This document shows, piece after piece, positions 19,592-28,345 of a DNA stretch of 64,000 bases. The DNA is from Lactococcus formosensis (GTDB lineage: Bacteria; Bacillota; Bacilli; Lactobacillales; Streptococcaceae): contig NZ_BOVP01000004.1 in assembly GCF_018403745.1 (NCBI RefSeq), forward strand, positions 124,001 to 188,000, read 5' to 3'. The position numbers were made by a program, and so were the translations under genes. Each line of letters begins with the position of its first letter. Within the stretch, counting starts at the first letter, position 1. Below the pieces are notes generated by a model that saw only the letters and a program-made list of their open reading frames with translations, had not been told where the DNA came from and did not search any database.

Positions 19592-20869
19592 CTATTGGAT
19601 AGCTGTTTTCTTTTTAAGAAAGCTCATCACTAATGCGCAAACAGCACCAAATAGCGCAACAACAACTCCAATCAAGAAAATGATTCGATAAGCTTCTAAG
19701 GGATTATTGACGTGTTTATCAATAATTGTTCCATTCATTGAATAGGCCCAAAAAACTGGAGCGTATGCTAAGAAAGAACCGATGCTCATTGCTGAACCAG
19801 AATATTTCTCATTAATCGGAACTTCTGCAACAGGCGCCAATATAATCCCTTTTGACAAAAAGATAAAAAATGAAAAAAGGAAGAGCACTGCAATAGATAC
19901 AAAAACAGCAGATTTATTATGTGGTAAAATGAGTGTTACACCAAGACAGACAGCCGAAAGAAAGAGTGAAACGGCCATCATTAATGATGAAGACTTAAAA
20001 AGTTTTTCTGCTAAAATTCCTGCTGTAATACCTCCAATAATCCCCATAATTCCTGTGTTAAAAATACCAAATAAAGCTGTTTGACCGGAAGATAAGCCAA
20101 ATACTGCATGAAGATAAGGAACAGTATAAATAAGTATAATATAGCTCCAATAAACAGCCATGGCCGCCATAGCTGCCAACCAAACCTGCGGTTTCAAAGC
20201 AACGTGTATAAGACCTTTTAATGCATCAGCAGACTTGTTTGTTTCCGAAGCTTCCTCAGTAGAAATCCCATTTTTAGGGACATATTTAATAATGAGAAAA
20301 ACTAGTGGAATAATCAAAAGATTATAAAACAACATAAACCCTTTGAAAACAACTATTCCGCTAATGAGAGCCATCGTACCAACAACGAGAAGATTCATAA
20401 TAACTTCTTGCGCACGACGTAAGGATTCTAACAAACCAAAACCAACGGATTGGTTCTTTCCTTTGGTCATTATTACAACACCATTAAGAACTGCTGGCCA
20501 GAAAAAAGCGTCCACAATGCCCCAAATGGTTGCAATGACTTTTAGTCCAGCAAATGCGGGATTAAAAATGACGATATAATTAATCGTTAAAAACCGAATA
20601 AGAAGTCCAGTAACAAGGATTGACTTTGTTGAAAAACGATTATTAACCCAACCTGCAGGTATATAGAGAAAAACCGATATTCCTATAAGACTGAAAATAA
20701 TCCCAAGTTGAGCATTAGTCAACCCTAATACTTTCAACAGAAGATCATAAAAAGTTCCTTTAAAGGCTTCGAAGGACGAGTATATCACTTGTCCGGTTGT
20801 AGCAACTGAAAAGAATCCGATCGCTGTTTTCGTATCACTAAATCCTAACTTACTGAGTATTTTTTGCAT
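19592..20869 (-). CDS. MFS transporter
   Basis: 425-residue major facilitator with twelve predicted membrane segments, a central cytoplasmic loop near residues 195-215 and a segment ETNKSADALKG between the halves. The overall look is of the MFS sugar-phosphate/YihN-like branch, but the substrate is not evident. It follows the glycerophosphodiester phosphodiesterase gene by 14 bases, so the pair may take up and use glycerophosphodiesters or a related phosphorylated compound. Ribosome site AAAGGGG precedes the ATG. Confidence 0.85.
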   Translation of the reverse strand: MQKILSKLGFSDTKTAIGFFSVATTGQVIYSSFEAFKGTFYDLLLKVLGLTNAQLGIIFSLIGISVFLYIPAGWVNNRFSTKSILVTGLLIRFLTINYIVIFNPAFAGLKVIATIWGIVDAFFWPAVLNGVVIMTKGKNQSVGFGLLESLRRAQEVIMNLLVVGTMALISGIVVFKGFMLFYNLLIIPLVFLIIKYVPKNGISTEEASETNKSADALKGLIHVALKPQVWLAAMAAMAVYWSYIILIYTVPYLHAVFGLSSGQTALFGIFNTGIMGIIGGITAGILAEKLFKSSSLMMAVSLFLSAVCLGVTLILPHNKSAVFVSIAVLFLFSFFIFLSKGIILAPVAEVPINEKYSGSAMSIGSFLAYAPVFWAYSMNGTIIDKHVNNPLEAYRIIFLIGVVVALFGAVCALVMSFLKKKTAIQ

Positions 20870-20883
20870 GAGAACCCCTTTTC

Positions 20884-21624
20884 TTAAACTTTTTCGGAAA
20901 ATGTGTGTGCGCAGTTAGTAAAGATTCCATCCACGCCCCAGTTAAATAATTCTTGTGCTCGTTCTGAATTATCAACTGTCCAAACATTTAACTCATGCCC
21001 ACGTTTTTTAACTTGCTCAACTTTTTCTTTTGTCAGTCCATCATCTTCCATATGGATAGCTGAGGCACCACAACAATCAGCCAGTAATTGCCAATCAGGA
21101 TTAAAAGTATAATCTTCGAATAAAAGTGCATATTTGTAAGTGGGTGCTTTTTCATGAACTTTGCTCAGTAATATAGGATTAAAACTAGAGATTAATATTT
21201 CCACTTCAGGATCAATATCCTCTAGATAGTTGGTAAATTTTGCCACTAAAATATCTAAGAGTTTAAAACCATTTTCTCCTGAAATGCCCTTCAGTTCCAA
21301 ATTGACGTTCATTTTCGTACGATTGATGAATGAAACGAGGTCATCCATGGTCGGCAATTTTTCTTGTGCGTATTTTTTTCCAAACCAAGATCCAGCATCA
21401 GCTGTTTCAATATATCGATAAGGCAAAGAAGAAATTTCACCCGTCAAATTCGTAGTACGGTCGAGCAGATCATCGTGACAAATAACGAGCTCCCCATCTT
21501 CTGTGATTGCGATGTCAGTTTCAAACCACTTAATGCCAAATTCTGGCATCATTTCAAAACCTGCCATCGTATTTTCTGGCGCCAATTTTGGTAAACCGCG
21601 ATGGGCATATATATTCTGTTTCAT
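20884..21624 (-). CDS. Glycerophosphodiester phosphodiesterase
   Basis: 246-residue GDPD-family enzyme, hydrolysing glycerophosphodiesters to glycerol 3-phosphate and an alcohol. The catalytic motif AHRGLPKLAPENT starts at residue 6, the metal ligands E and D follow in WFETDIAI, and the second histidine in CHDDLLDRT; the C-terminal VDGIFTNCAH is typical. No signal peptide, so cytosolic. ATG at 21624 has AGGAG five bases upstream; the upstream reading frame lacks a site. Operon with the downstream MFS gene. Confidence 0.93.
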   Translation of the reverse strand: MKQNIYAHRGLPKLAPENTMAGFEMMPEFGIKWFETDIAITEDGELVICHDDLLDRTTNLTGEISSLPYRYIETADAGSWFGKKYAQEKLPTMDDLVSFINRTKMNVNLELKGISGENGFKLLDILVAKFTNYLEDIDPEVEILISSFNPILLSKVHEKAPTYKYALLFEDYTFNPDWQLLADCCGASAIHMEDDGLTKEKVEQVKKRGHELNVWTVDNSERAQELFNWGVDGIFTNCAHTFSEKV

Positions 21625-21865
21625 TTGATCTCCTAAATATTTTTTGCTTTCAGAGTACTTCTGTTTTCTCTCATAATGAGGCACAGCTTTTTTTGAAAAC
21701 GCTTCATTATATCATTCTTTTCTTTTCAAAACAACATTTTTCACAAACTTCCTCATAAAAAATAGACAAAAACACAACTATAGCACACTTTCATTTACCC
21801 AACCCTTAATTTTAATTTATAAATTCACAAACTTATTTCTTTCTCTCTAATGAGAAAAGCAACTG
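21625..21865. other. Intergenic region without a recognised gene
   Basis: A/T-rich DNA upstream of the phosphodiesterase gene. It should hold that gene's promoter on the minus strand; no clear core promoter or other element was identified. Confidence 0.4.
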
Positions 21866-22022
21866 GGAGTTCAGCGTAATATCACTCAGCAAGTATTTAA
21901 TTGCGAAGAGTAATGCAATGTAAGTCCCTCTTCCAACGTTAACACCAACCACTTCTGATATATTAAAAGGAAGTCTGAATTTCAAGAGTTTACAGGCAGT
22001 AGCCCCAAACATGCTTAGGAAT
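21866..22022 (-). pseudogene. Decayed fragment of a second uppP copy
   Basis: This stretch aligns with 22918-23085 inside the intact uppP gene about 1 kb away. The shared blocks include CACTTCTGAT, AATTTCAAGAGTTTA, AGGCAG, GCCCCAA and, further left, AAGTATTTAATTGCGAAGA against AAGAATTTAATAACGAAGA. It has substitutions and indels, no start and no open frame. It is in the same orientation as uppP and corresponds to the C-terminal part of the protein. It looks like the residue of a tandem duplication now separated by the lipoprotein gene. Confidence 0.75.
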
Positions 22023-22053
22023 ACTTCTAAGCATAATAATAATGCTTATAATT

Positions 22054-22062
22054 TGTTATACT
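22054..22062 (+). promoter_or_regulatory. Extended -10 promoter of the lipoprotein gene
   Basis: TGTTATACT, an extended -10 element, 39 bases before the start codon. No strong -35 is seen. A small hairpin GCTTAG/CTAAGC lies upstream at 22013-22032. Confidence 0.5.
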
Positions 22063-22100
22063 AAACATATATTGGATGTTAAAATTATATTGGAGAAATT

Positions 22101-22739
22101 ATGAAAAAGACTTTAATCTTATCTACAGCATTAATAAGTATTTTTGCGCTGAGCGGATGTTCAGACACAACAAAAAAACAAGTTCAAAGTGAAAATAGTC
22201 AAGATTCAAGTATCACGAAACCTTCAAAAAGTTCAGAAGAGTCTCGTTCATCAAGCACTAGCGAAAATACTGTTTCTTCCACAGATGCACCTAAAGAAGA
22301 AACGGCTCAAACTACGTCTTCTTCTTTTACAGGTTACACTGCTGAACAAATTGAATATGCGCGTGTAACCGAAGCGATAGTTCATTATTATAAAGGGAAT
22401 TATCAGCCTGTATCTATTGAAGTTACTAAAAATGGACAAAATCATCAGGTATTCCCTTTTAAAGGTTCTGTAGTTATTCCTCAAGAAACCGTCACTTTAT
22501 CCTTTAGCAAAGATAATACAATGGCTGGGACAACAATTGTTACTTATAGTTCTAACCATGGCGGTTCGATAAATTTTTATAAAGACCCTAATCATTACCA
22601 AGATGAAAGATACCTTAAGGATCCTGTCTGGGTCAAGTCAGAATCTCAAAAATTAGTAGACAGCATGCAGACATTAGAAATTCCTGTTTCATTTGACCGT
22701 GAAGCTGCTCAAATCATTTCCAAAATTCAAATAAAATAA
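22101..22739 (+). CDS. Lipoprotein of unknown function
   Basis: 212 residues with a clear lipoprotein signal: basic MKK, hydrophobic core and lipobox LSGC with the modified cysteine at residue 20. Residues about 25-80 are a Ser/Thr/Glu-rich linker of the kind that spans the cell wall. The folded part (about 82-212) begins YTAEQIEYARVTEAI and is not a family I recognise. Ribosome site TTGGAG precedes the ATG. It lies between a decayed uppP fragment and intact uppP, converging on the latter. Confidence 0.85.
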   Translation: MKKTLILSTALISIFALSGCSDTTKKQVQSENSQDSSITKPSKSSEESRSSSTSENTVSSTDAPKEETAQTTSSSFTGYTAEQIEYARVTEAIVHYYKGNYQPVSIEVTKNGQNHQVFPFKGSVVIPQETVTLSFSKDNTMAGTTIVTYSSNHGGSINFYKDPNHYQDERYLKDPVWVKSESQKLVDSMQTLEIPVSFDREAAQIISKIQIK

Positions 22740-22784
22740 AAAAAGCACTTTTGTTTGTATCTCCGCTTTAAAAAACACCGAAAC

Positions 22785-22834
22785 AAAAACCTACTCTGCT
22801 TAAGGCCAAAGACCTTGAGTAAAGTAGGTTTTTT
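22785..22834. terminator. Bidirectional terminator between the lipoprotein gene and uppP
   Basis: Stem AAAAACCTACT/AGTAGGTTTTT with a second inner hairpin AAGG/CCTT in the loop; T-runs on both sides. Confidence 0.85.
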
Positions 22835-22846
22835 CTTGTATGGGTT

Positions 22847-23686
22847 TTAAATTACTCCGACAATGATGAAGAGGATAACAATAATCCCCAGCGCAATACG
22901 GTACCAACCAAAGATTTGGAAGTCACGGCGTTTGATGTAGCTCATCAAGAATTTAATAACGAAGATAGAGACAACGTAAGCGACAACCATACCAACAATG
23001 AGAGCAATCACTTCTGATAGGCTAAAGTGAAGTCCGAATTTCAAGAGTTTAAAGGCAGAGGCCCCAAGCATGGTTGGCACTGCGAGGAAGAAAGTAAACT
23101 CGGCAGCAACGACACGTGAGACTCCAATAAGCAAGGCGCCTACAATTGTTGCCCCTGATCGTGATGTCCCTGGAATCATTGAGAGGACTTGGAACATCCC
23201 GATGATCAGTGCAGCTTGATAGGTAATTTCTTTCATCGTGTTAATTTTTGGTACACGTGTTTTATTCCAACGTTCAATCACGATAAATGCGATACCATAG
23301 ACAATCAGCATAATGGCAATTGTCAAAGGCGTACCAAAATGTTCTTCTAAGAAATCATTCAAAAATAAGCCAAATACGGCAGATGGAAGAAAGGCTACGA
23401 CAACCTTAACCCACATGTTGAAGACAGAACGTTTGATCCGTACACCTTTTCCTTCAACATTAACAAAAGGATTCATCTGTGACCAAAATTCTACAATAAC
23501 CGCAATAATCGCGCCTAATTGAATGACTACAAAGAACATGTCTTTGAAAGCTTGTGTCATGTTGGTATGAATGAAGGCATCCACTAAAAGCATGTGCCCT
23601 GTACTTGATACAGGCAGCCATTCTGTAATTCCCTCGACGATGCCGAGAAAAATAATTTTCAAAAGTTCAATAAAATTTAAATCCAT
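22847..23686 (-). CDS. uppP: Undecaprenyl-diphosphatase
   Basis: 279-residue BacA/UppP membrane phosphatase that dephosphorylates undecaprenyl diphosphate outside the membrane, regenerating the lipid carrier and giving bacitracin resistance. Both signatures are intact: EGITEWLPVSSTGH at residues 18-31 and PGTSRSGAT near 170. About eight hydrophobic segments. It begins 13 bases after the DUF4097 gene on the same strand, so it is probably the last gene of the PadR-controlled envelope operon. Confidence 0.96.
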   Translation of the reverse strand: MDLNFIELLKIIFLGIVEGITEWLPVSSTGHMLLVDAFIHTNMTQAFKDMFFVVIQLGAIIAVIVEFWSQMNPFVNVEGKGVRIKRSVFNMWVKVVVAFLPSAVFGLFLNDFLEEHFGTPLTIAIMLIVYGIAFIVIERWNKTRVPKINTMKEITYQAALIIGMFQVLSMIPGTSRSGATIVGALLIGVSRVVAAEFTFFLAVPTMLGASAFKLLKFGLHFSLSEVIALIVGMVVAYVVSIFVIKFLMSYIKRRDFQIFGWYRIALGIIVILFIIVGVI

Positions 23687-23699
23687 TTTTTCTTATATC

Positions 23700-24578
23700 C
23701 TATTCATTAATGAGGTAGAAACTGCCATCTGTAACTTTGACTGTCAAAGCTGTCTCTTGATTTCCCGTCTGATAAGGAAACTCTTTTTTGACATGATTTA
23801 CATAAAGTTCTTCTGCCTCTGCATCTATCCCTGGCAATTGACTGTTTATCATTTTCAATTGACCGTCTTTTTTAATAATCTTGCTGTGTTCTTTCAGGCG
23901 AAGATTTTCAAAAACTGTCGCACCATCATTTGAAGCAAAATCCATACTTTCTGCTGTCACACGCTCTAAAACAGATGCACCATCATTAGAAGTTACTTTC
24001 AAATGTCCCAACAAAGTCAAATCACGCAATTGCCATGCAGCATCACTAATATTCATCGTGAGTTGGTTTCCTTTAACTCTTTCTAAGGAAAGGCCACCGT
24101 CTCGAAGATTAATTTTGAGACTCTCTGCTTTCAAATCTCGCAAAGTTTTTTGTCCGGATGTACCATCAATAATGATTTTCTCAAAATTCATATTTTCTGG
24201 TACTGTTACAATTATTTTTTCCTGACCCATTTTACCAAAATTAAGACCTAAATTGAAGTCAAAGGCGCTTTTTCTTGCCTCAACATTCAAAGTTTGACCT
24301 TGAAGGCTAATTTCAGGCTTCTGATCAAGCAAGTGGCTCTCCACTTTAAGTGTTGACCCAGTGATAATTTCTAAGTCTGCATCTTTACTGTTGATAATCA
24401 TATTCTTTACATCATCAGAAGCAAAACTCTGTTGCGTAGAAATAGGCTGAGAGATTTGAGGACGTCCTTCTCTCCAGACGAGACTCGTTTTACCCCCTGA
24501 GGCTAATCCGATACCCAAAAGTACGGCGCCAGAGACAATCATAATCAGTGCGGCAATTATCGTTTTTTTATTTTTCAC
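23700..24578 (-). CDS. DUF4097 beta-strand-repeat membrane protein
   Basis: 292 residues: one N-terminal membrane segment (about 7-27, IIAALIMIVSGAVLLGIGLA), then a repetitive beta-helix-like DUF4097 domain (about 50-290) with recurring short strands. Proteins of this kind, including the LiaX group, act in envelope stress responses. Start is GTG at 24578, overlapping the stop of the DUF1700 gene (GTGA), with GGGGGAAG upstream. Third gene of padR-DUF1700-DUF4097-uppP. Confidence 0.88.
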   Translation of the reverse strand: MKNKKTIIAALIMIVSGAVLLGIGLASGGKTSLVWREGRPQISQPISTQQSFASDDVKNMIINSKDADLEIITGSTLKVESHLLDQKPEISLQGQTLNVEARKSAFDFNLGLNFGKMGQEKIIVTVPENMNFEKIIIDGTSGQKTLRDLKAESLKINLRDGGLSLERVKGNQLTMNISDAAWQLRDLTLLGHLKVTSNDGASVLERVTAESMDFASNDGATVFENLRLKEHSKIIKKDGQLKMINSQLPGIDAEAEELYVNHVKKEFPYQTGNQETALTVKVTDGSFYLINE

Positions 24579-25195
24579 AATACTTCCCCCTTTTGATCGC
24601 GTCTAGTTCTTTGAGTTAACTTGCGCCCTAACCATTTAATCATTCCAAGAAAACGGAGGCACAGCCATTTCGTGAGAAAAAGAATAAAAGGACTGATAAG
24701 GATTCCCAATCCAAAAAGTAAAAGACCAAGTCCGCTAAAGACAAGCGTTGTCATTGGACTGCTGAAAATTACACCAAGTCCAGAAATGAAGGAGAATAAT
24801 CCACCAAACACAAGTGAAACATCAAGCATGTACAGGCTAAAGAGGAGAGCCAATAGCACCATTAATAATGCTAGAATAAGCAAAAGAACGGCAAGTGCCA
24901 AGGGTACCAAAAGCGGAGAGGCAAAAAGGCCAAGTATAATAAGCCAGACCAGCTGAAAGCGTGATTTAGCGGATATACTTTCTTCTTCTTCTTGCGCGTG
25001 ATCATCTTGGTCTAAGAAATAACTGAGTTTGAGTTTAGTCGCAAATTGTTTCGGGGTTCCATACTGTGCGGTTATATCCTCAAGTGTCAAACCTGACTCA
25101 ATAAAGTATTCTTGATAATAAGCGATTAAGTCACTACTCTCTTCTTGAGGTAGGTCGGTCAGATGGGCCTGCACAGCCTCTAAATAACTATTCAT
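24575..25195 (-). CDS. DUF1700 membrane protein
   Basis: 206 residues. The N-terminal DUF1700 helical domain (about 1-75, with LPQEESSDLIAYYQEYF and a TPKQFATKL segment) is followed by about four hydrophobic segments (85-190) and a basic tail. This family almost always sits between a PadR regulator and a DUF4097 protein, as here. It overlaps padR by 8 bp and the DUF4097 gene by 4 bp. Molecular function unknown; a membrane sensor or scaffold in the module is inferred. Confidence 0.88.
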   Translation of the reverse strand: MNSYLEAVQAHLTDLPQEESSDLIAYYQEYFIESGLTLEDITAQYGTPKQFATKLKLSYFLDQDDHAQEEEESISAKSRFQLVWLIILGLFASPLLVPLALAVLLLILALLMVLLALLFSLYMLDVSLVFGGLFSFISGLGVIFSSPMTTLVFSGLGLLLFGLGILISPFILFLTKWLCLRFLGMIKWLGRKLTQRTRRDQKGEVL

Positions 25196-25514
25196 CGTTT
25201 TCGAGTTCTCCTTCTCCTAAAAGTTTATCCATGGCATTACGGAATTGCTGCCAGTCGGCAGTTATTTTTTGAAGCTCCAAGCGTCCATTCTCCGTTATCC
25301 GATAATAACGTCTCATACGTCCTTCATAAGGCTCATCATAATTTTCTAAAAGCTCATGCTTTTTTAAACGTCGTAAGACAGGATACATGGTTGACTCACT
25401 AATCGGAAGTTGGGCCTGTACTGTTTTTGTCAAGGCATAACCATACATATCTTTCTTATTTAACAAAGAAAGTACTGTACCATCTAGAAGTAAGGTTGGG
25501 ATTTGGATATCCAT
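25188..25514 (-). CDS. PadR family regulator
   Basis: 108-residue PadR-s1 type winged helix: LLDGTVLSLLNKKDMYGYAL at the start, recognition region ISESTMYPVLRRLKKHELL and the wing RMRRYYRITENGR. A short C-terminal helix completes the dimer. Start at 25514 has AAAGGA five bases upstream; an in-frame upstream start would add eight residues. Predicted autorepressor of the envelope operon, acting at the dyad 25547-25579. Confidence 0.92.
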   Translation of the reverse strand: MDIQIPTLLLDGTVLSLLNKKDMYGYALTKTVQAQLPISESTMYPVLRRLKKHELLENYDEPYEGRMRRYYRITENGRLELQKITADWQQFRNAMDKLLGEGELENDE

Positions 25515-25546
25515 AAACGTCCTTTCTTTTTCTTTCATAGTATATT

Positions 25547-25579
25547 ATATGTTGTATAGCATGATACTATATGACATAT
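25547..25579. promoter_or_regulatory. Candidate PadR operator and promoter
   Basis: Long imperfect dyad: ATATGTTGTATAG (25547-25559) against CTATATGACATAT (25567-25579), 11 of 13 positions symmetric. A minus-strand -10 TATAAT at 25544-25549 overlaps one end. PadR proteins bind ATGT/ACAT-type dyads, so this fits an autoregulatory operator. Confidence 0.65.
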
Positions 25580-25674
25580 AATAACATATAAAATATTTAT
25601 TCACAAGCATAAGGCAATAATTTAAAAAGATATGCTAAAATAAGTTAAAATTAAACTGAAGGGTAAAGAACTGC

Positions 25675-26124
25675 ATGCAAATCATAAAACTCCGGGAACA
25701 TAAGGCAAAACTTGAACAAGCTGCAAACTGGTTTCACCAGAAATGGGAAATTCCACTTTCTGCCTATCAAGAAAGCATGGAGGCTTGCCTCCAAGGTTCA
25801 GAAACCATTCCGCAATGGTATATGATGATCCATGAATCAGAAATTATTGGTGGCCTTGGAATTATTGAAAATGATTTTCATAATCGTAAAGATTTATCGC
25901 CTAATATTTGTGCTTTGTATGTGGAAAAAGAATTCCGTAGTCAAGGAATTGCGGAAAAGTTACTCCAAGAAGCTTGCGATGATATGAAGATGCAAGGGAT
26001 TCATAGGGTCTATCTTGTCACTGACCATACTCATCTTTATGAACGCTACGGTTGGGAATTTATTGGCTTTGTTCAAGCGGAAGATGAAGACGAGATGTTA
26101 CGGATGTATTCTTACCAAATCTAA
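25675..26124 (+). CDS. GNAT family N-acetyltransferase
   Basis: 149-residue GNAT-fold acetyltransferase. The acetyl-CoA binding motif is visible as EKEFRSQGIAEKLLQEA (about 83-99); beta strands around MMIHESEIIGGLGII and the C-terminal YERYGWEFIGF motif complete the fold. Substrate unknown. Monocistronic on the plus strand, with a convergent copper ATPase gene downstream sharing the terminator. Confidence 0.9.
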   Translation: MQIIKLREHKAKLEQAANWFHQKWEIPLSAYQESMEACLQGSETIPQWYMMIHESEIIGGLGIIENDFHNRKDLSPNICALYVEKEFRSQGIAEKLLQEACDDMKMQGIHRVYLVTDHTHLYERYGWEFIGFVQAEDEDEMLRMYSYQI

Positions 26125-26150
26125 AAAAACTCCTAAATAGGAGTTTTTTT
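26124..26150. terminator. Bidirectional terminator
   Basis: Stem AAAAAACTCCTA/TAGGAGTTTTTT between the acetyltransferase gene and the convergent copper ATPase gene. Confidence 0.9.
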
Positions 26151-28185
26151 ATTTTTCTTGTGGTCTTTCATATTTTAGTCCCATCGCATTGATTGAGACA
26201 ATTACTGTTGAGATACTCATCAATACTGCAGCAGCTAATGGATCAATAGAGATACCAAAGGTTGGGTAAAGAATGCCGGCAGCAACAGGAATAGCAATGA
26301 TATTATAACCCGCTCCAAACCAAAGGTTTTGTTTCATCTTACGATTAGAGCGTTTAGCTATCTCAATCAGTGCTAAAACATCACTCGGATGTGAGTTGAC
26401 CAAGACAACATCTGCTGTATTGATAGCGACAGATGTTCCGCCTCCAATCGCAATGCCGAGATCACTTGTAGCAAGCGCAGGTGAGTCATTGACACCGTCA
26501 CCAATAAAGAGAACACCACCTTTTTCTTGGTAATCTTGGACAATATTGGCTTTATCTTCTGGTTTTAATTCAGCACGGTATTCCGCAATGCCAAGATTTT
26601 TTGCAATTTTTTCTGCGGTAGCTTCATTATCTCCAGTCAACATTACTGGTATGATATCACGTTTTTTCAATTCTTCGATAAAGAATTTCGCATCTTCTTT
26701 TGGTGAATCACCTAAAGCGACAAAACCGTAAAGTGTTTTATCAGAAATGAGGAAGGAAACAGTCAGACCTTGGTCAAAGACCTTTTGAACTTCTGCCTCA
26801 TCAACCGTAATTCCATTTTCTTTGAGGTATGCGTAAGAGACAATACTGTAATTTTTTCCTTGGACAGTACCTTTTAAGCCTACACCAGGAATATTTTCCA
26901 GATTTTCTGCTTCTAACTTCAAATCGTCAACAGCATTGACAATAGAGAGCGCAATAGGATGTGTTGAGCCACTTTCTAATGCGGCCATAACTTGTAGAAT
27001 ATCTACCTTATCATCCTTAGCCAAATCGACTACTTGACGTACACTAAATTTTCCGTCTGTTAGTGTTCCGGTTTTATCCATAAGGGCATATTTTATTTTA
27101 CTAATAGATTCAAGAGATGTACGGTTTTGAATCAGCAAACCATTTTTAGCCGAAAGATTAGTTAGGCGTGCCACAACTAAAGGTACAGCCAATCCTAAGG
27201 CGTGAGGACATGCGATGACAAAGACAGAAACAGCAGTCATAAGTGCAAAGCTCAATGAGGAAGTCATCATCCAAATAATAAAGGAACCAATCCCCACGAT
27301 CAATGCCGCCCAGAAAAGCCAACCTGCTACACGATCTGCTAAGTTTTCACTGGCAGACTTTTGCTTTTGCGCCTTCTCTACCAATTGCGCAATTTGCGCC
27401 AGAAGAGAATCTTTTCCTAGAGAAGTTACTTTCATTTCAAAGGGGAGGTTCTGGTTTAGAGAACCACCGTAAACTGTATTTCCTGCTTCTTTCGTGACCA
27501 AACGGGATTCACCAGTAATCATCGATTCATCAATAGACAAGTGAGTTGTTTCCGATGTCACAATACCATCAGCTGGAATACGTTCGTTTTCTTTTACGAG
27601 AAGAATATCGTCCACTTGGAGCTCAGAAATGGCCACATCTTTTCCGTCTTTCAGATGAGCTTTTTTAGGAATGAGGGATGCGAGGTCTTTTAGAGCATCA
27701 CCTGCACGACTAACTGCGCGCATCTCGATAATGTGACCTGCCAGCATGATAACAATCAAGGTCGAGAGCTCAAACCAAAAGTCCATTGCCTCCCCGCCAG
27801 TCCATAATAAGACAGTAGCATAAACAGAATAAACATATGCGACGACAATCCCCATCGTAATGAGCATCATCATCGCCGGTTTCCGGGATTGAAATTCTCC
27901 ACGCGCGCCACTAAAGAAAGGTGTGCCACCATAGAAGAAAATAATGGACCCTAAAATAAGTCTGACAATCGAATCGCCTTGAAAGCTTATCAACTGAAAG
28001 CCAGCAATACTTGAAATAGCGAGCAAAGGAACCATGAGCGTAATACTAACCTTCAGCTTCTTACCCATATTACCCATGTGCATCATATGCCCTCCATGGT
28101 TCATCATATCATGTCCGCCATGATGGTCCATTTCTGCCATATCGTTCATCTCGTGATGCATGTGCTCTTTATGTTCTTCTTCCAT
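26149..28185 (-). CDS. copB: CopB-type copper-transporting P-type ATPase
   Basis: 678-residue P1B ATPase. The N-terminus (1-45) is a His/Met-rich metal-binding stretch rather than a CxxC domain, and the membrane metal motif is CPH at residues 326-328 instead of CPC; both mark the CopB class, which exports copper or silver. Phosphorylation site DKTGTLTDG with D370, TGES loop near 224-227 and GDGVNDSPAL near the C-terminal cytosolic end. ATG has GGAGG five bases upstream. A perfect copper box lies in its promoter, predicting CopR-controlled induction by copper. Confidence 0.95.
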   Translation of the reverse strand: MEEEHKEHMHHEMNDMAEMDHHGGHDMMNHGGHMMHMGNMGKKLKVSITLMVPLLAISSIAGFQLISFQGDSIVRLILGSIIFFYGGTPFFSGARGEFQSRKPAMMMLITMGIVVAYVYSVYATVLLWTGGEAMDFWFELSTLIVIMLAGHIIEMRAVSRAGDALKDLASLIPKKAHLKDGKDVAISELQVDDILLVKENERIPADGIVTSETTHLSIDESMITGESRLVTKEAGNTVYGGSLNQNLPFEMKVTSLGKDSLLAQIAQLVEKAQKQKSASENLADRVAGWLFWAALIVGIGSFIIWMMTSSLSFALMTAVSVFVIACPHALGLAVPLVVARLTNLSAKNGLLIQNRTSLESISKIKYALMDKTGTLTDGKFSVRQVVDLAKDDKVDILQVMAALESGSTHPIALSIVNAVDDLKLEAENLENIPGVGLKGTVQGKNYSIVSYAYLKENGITVDEAEVQKVFDQGLTVSFLISDKTLYGFVALGDSPKEDAKFFIEELKKRDIIPVMLTGDNEATAEKIAKNLGIAEYRAELKPEDKANIVQDYQEKGGVLFIGDGVNDSPALATSDLGIAIGGGTSVAINTADVVLVNSHPSDVLALIEIAKRSNRKMKQNLWFGAGYNIIAIPVAAGILYPTFGISIDPLAAAVLMSISTVIVSINAMGLKYERPQEK

Positions 28186-28231
28186 CTCAACCTCCTTAAA
28201 TTTTCTATTCTTTTAATAACTCTACATCTAT

Positions 28232-28249
28232 AGTTTACATTTGTAAACT
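28232..28249. promoter_or_regulatory. Copper box (CopR operator) upstream of copB
   Basis: AGTTTACATTTGTAAACT is an 18-bp dyad with the TACANNTGTA core at 28236-28245. A minus-strand TTGACT (-35-like) at 28255-28260 overlaps the region. Identical core to the box upstream of azoR. Confidence 0.8.
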
Positions 28250-28345
28250 TATAAAGTCAAGTAAAAACTTAAAAAATAAGAAAGAGAAAACTCCCTTATG
28301 CTGTTTTGCGCCAAATAAAAAGTGGAGTTAACTCCACTTCTATCT

